Both the position numbers and the translations under genes were made by a program. The notes below the pieces were generated by a model. It ran no database searches, was not told the DNA's origin, and saw only the letters and a list, made by a program, of their open reading frames with translations. A stretch of DNA of 5,528 nucleotides from Deltaproteobacteria bacterium (lineage in GTDB: Bacteria > Desulfobacterota > DSM-4660 > Desulfatiglandales > Desulfatiglandaceae): contig JAFDJF010000214.1 in assembly GCA_019307645.1 (NCBI GenBank), positions 1 to 5,528 of the forward strand, given 5' to 3'. Positions 4,462 to 5,528 of the stretch are shown here, piece after piece. Each line of letters opens with the position of its first letter. The first letter of the stretch is position 1.

Positions 4462-5528
4462 TCAACCCAGAATCGCAAAAAGCTCATGACTGTGTTGAAT
4501 TATATCTAGCGCATCCTGAGTCATCAATTTCAACTGTTCAGCGTCAAGTCCGGGAAAAAGCTGCCCCAGAAAAGTCCAATGGCAGGATGTCAGTTCACAA
4601 GGAAAACCGGCAAATTCATCCTGTAATTCTCCCAACGCAGTCGCTTCATAGTACAGATAGTCTGCAAGGCCGATAATTGCAGCCAATTGAGAGTGGCTGG
4701 AGGCAGAAAAGGGTTGATGATGAAATGCAATCGCCTGGATAAGGGGATCCGGAAGATTCCAGTTTGAGGCCAAAAATTCTCCGCTTATCGCATGATTCAG
4801 GCCAAACTTTTCTTCTTCAAGATCAAAAAGCGGAAGGTCATACTTTCTGGCCTCGACATGCATTTGCCCGTAAAGTTCGGGAAAACTGTCAATAAGTATT
4901 ATCTTCCCAAAATCATGGAGTAATCCGGCAGTAAACACCCCGAGTTTTCGATACTCAGGAAGCTTCTTGCACAAGCTCTCCGCAATCAGACCTGTACACA
5001 TGGAATGACGCCAAAGGGCCTTTGCAGAATAAATCTCCTTAAGATGCGCCACGTCAAAAAGTTTTGCCGTAGACAAACCAAACGCAAGTGCAACAATCTC
5101 TCCGGTACCAAGAAGAACTACCGCCTGTTTCACCGTACCTATCTTCTGGGAAAAACCGTAAAAGGCGGAATTGACGATTTTAAGAAGCGTAGATGTCAGA
5201 GAAGGATCATTCATTATGACCTCTGTAAGGTCCGAAGCAGAAGCGTCCGGGTTCGACGCAATCATCAATACATGACTTGCAATAGACGGCAATGTCGGCA
5301 ATTCATCTGTACGATTCAACTTTGAAAGAATCTCCTCCTGATATTTCTTCCGCTCCTCAAGACCCTCGTCTAGCTCCATATAATAGACAATCGTCTCAAG
5401 ATCCTCTTCTGCGACCTTGTCGGGAGCAGGTTTAGACTGGGATTCCATCGCCTCTTCCAAAACCGGTGCAAGCGAAGAGTCAAAGGGAAGCCTGGCCAGA
5501 AACTCTCTCTGTTTTTCCGGGGGAAGCT
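4462..5528 (-). CDS. HDOD-domain signalling protein, 5' end outside the window
   Basis: The frame stays open to the right edge, so the protein is N-terminally incomplete (355 codons visible). A TTG at 5460 could be read as a start, but the 22 codons before it (LPPEKQREFLARLPFDSS and on) look like ordinary coding sequence. Numbering from that TTG, the HDOD domain spans about 53-250. It begins LPTLPSIASHVL and has NDPSLTSTLLKIVNSAFYG (84-102), QAVVLLG (112-118), H152, LLHDFGK (180-186), LNHA (221-224) and AFHHQP (245-250). The H, HD and H residues of HD metal sites are therefore present, but no GYP motif is, so c-di-GMP phosphodiesterase activity is not expected. HDOD proteins generally act as scaffolds in signalling, motility or biofilm control. 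An acidic, helical N-terminal extension (about 15-50) precedes the domain. The C-terminal 80 residues are helical and carry no recognised motif. It is the upstream partner of the cNMP-PilZ gene. Confidence 0.92.
   Translation of the reverse strand, partial: LPPEKQREFLARLPFDSSLAPVLEEAMESQSKPAPDKVAEEDLETIVYYMELDEGLEERKKYQEEILSKLNRTDELPTLPSIASHVLMIASNPDASASDLTEVIMNDPSLTSTLLKIVNSAFYGFSQKIGTVKQAVVLLGTGEIVALAFGLSTAKLFDVAHLKEIYSAKALWRHSMCTGLIAESLCKKLPEYRKLGVFTAGLLHDFGKIILIDSFPELYGQMHVEARKYDLPLFDLEEEKFGLNHAISGEFLASNWNLPDPLIQAIAFHHQPFSASSHSQLAAIIGLADYLYYEATALGELQDEFAGFPCELTSCHWTFLGQLFPGLDAEQLKLMTQDALDIIQHSHELFAILG

Noticed and set aside
5005..5325. 106-codon ORF antisense to the HDOD gene
   Set aside because: It is a shadow frame, very rich in Arg/Lys/Cys, opposite a clear HDOD domain.
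5458..5460. TTG as the true start of the HDOD gene
   Set aside because: The frame is open to the window edge with ordinary coding composition and no clear ribosome site before the TTG, so the real start lies beyond 5528.

Overview
The window reads as a stretch of Gram-negative chromosome with moderate GC content. No rRNA, tRNA or CRISPR is present. A σ54-type promoter, a PEP-CTERM-like small protein, PilZ/HDOD signalling genes and many short intergenic repeats together resemble Desulfobacterota (deltaproteobacterial sulfate-reducer type) genomes. That assignment is inference; no taxonomic marker gene is present.

Layout: (1) Bases 1-117 may be the 3' tail of a plus-strand gene. It converges on a lytic transglycosylase gene (189-923, minus), which carries an unusual duplicated GT-x-LTA-x-DYL motif near its N terminus. 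(2) Bases 930-1865 hold no convincing gene. They contain an 83-nt inverted repeat just upstream of the transglycosylase, two copies of a 13-nt motif that each run into a different small GC hairpin, a four-unit 8-nt tandem repeat, and a roughly 300-bp element with nested inverted repeats that looks like a MITE. (3) A tandem-CBS-domain protein (1866-2342, plus) has a good ribosome binding site and a TATAAT box. (4) After a gene-free 270 bases comes a near-consensus σ54 promoter (2616-2631), followed by three very small genes on the plus strand. These are a 66-residue signal-peptide plus PEP-CTERM-like protein (2706-2906), a 55-residue basic protein (2955-3122) and a 32-residue single-span membrane microprotein (3402-3500). 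A bidirectional rho-independent terminator (3591-3628) closes this group. (5) On the minus strand, a two-gene signalling unit converges on the same terminator: an HDOD protein (from beyond the right edge to 4462), then a cNMP-binding/PilZ fusion protein (4415-3714).

The most interesting part is the σ54-driven small-protein cluster at 2616-3500. Its first product is almost nothing but an export signal and a sorting-tail-like transmembrane segment, with about ten residues between them. σ54 control fits what is known of PEP-CTERM/exosortase systems, which often have a σ54-dependent PrsK/PrsR pair. The HDOD and cNMP-PilZ genes suggest a cyclic-nucleotide or c-di-GMP linked output module, but both have features that make their ligand binding uncertain.
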